Translations under genes and position numbers: made by a program | Shown here: piece by piece, positions 5,000 through 5,014 of the stretch | Layout of the letters: each line of letters begins with the position of its first letter | Numbering within the stretch: position 1 is the stretch's first letter | Assembly (NCBI GenBank): GCA_002477955.1 | Contig: DLLE01000066.1 | Coordinates: 10,336-15,349 of the forward strand | Reading direction: 5' to 3' | Source: Treponema sp. UBA7570 | Lineage (GTDB): Bacteria; Spirochaetota; Spirochaetia; Treponematales; Treponemataceae | DNA length: 5,014 nucleotides | Notes under the pieces: generated by a model | Told to the model about the DNA's origin: nothing | Seen by the model: only the letters and a program-made list of their open reading frames with translations | Databases searched by the model: none

Positions 5000-5014
5000 G
5001 ACAAGGTAGCTAGC

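Noticed and set aside
5005..5014. GCTAGC palindrome at the window end
   Set aside because: It is a 6-bp palindrome cut off by the window edge, with nothing to distinguish it from chance.
1..5014. tRNA, rRNA, riboswitch, CRISPR or insertion-sequence content
   Set aside because: No cloverleaf, no repeat-spacer array and no transposase motif was found. The 88-base leader is too short and lacks conserved features of any riboswitch I know.

Overview
The window holds one complete operon for a branched-chain (hydrophobic) amino acid ABC importer of the LivHMGF-LivK type, all on the plus strand. It is followed by a strong intrinsic terminator and a short repeat-bearing intergenic tail. The order is livH (89-949), livM (992-2008), livG (2052-2789), livF (2793-3500) and livK-like (3559-4809). 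All five genes look intact. Each has a Shine-Dalgarno sequence at good spacing, and no frameshift or mobile element is visible.

The organism is a diderm-type bacterium of moderate-to-low GC with a lipid-anchored binding protein. The relaxed lipobox (F-T-V-G-C) and the general feel of the proteins suggest a spirochaete such as Treponema. This is an inference from sequence character, not a demonstrated assignment.

Layout: bases 1-88 are a non-coding leader with a 9-bp direct repeat and a nested hairpin that could bury the livH translation start. LivH and LivM are the two permeases. LivG and LivF are the two ATPases. The LivK-like lipoprotein captures substrate outside the inner membrane and hands it to the LivHM channel, and ATP hydrolysis by LivGF drives uptake. 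The livM-livG junction carries a perfect 9-bp hairpin and a 16-codon reading frame that touches both neighbouring genes. The livF-livK gap carries a small hairpin. Transcription should end at 4854-4885. Bases 4886-5014 contain no gene, but hold two related palindromic arms in inverted orientation.

I do not see an undescribed multi-gene system here. The parts worth a second look are the structured leader, the livM-livG junction, the asymmetric ATP sites implied by LivG and LivF, and the inverted repeat after the terminator.
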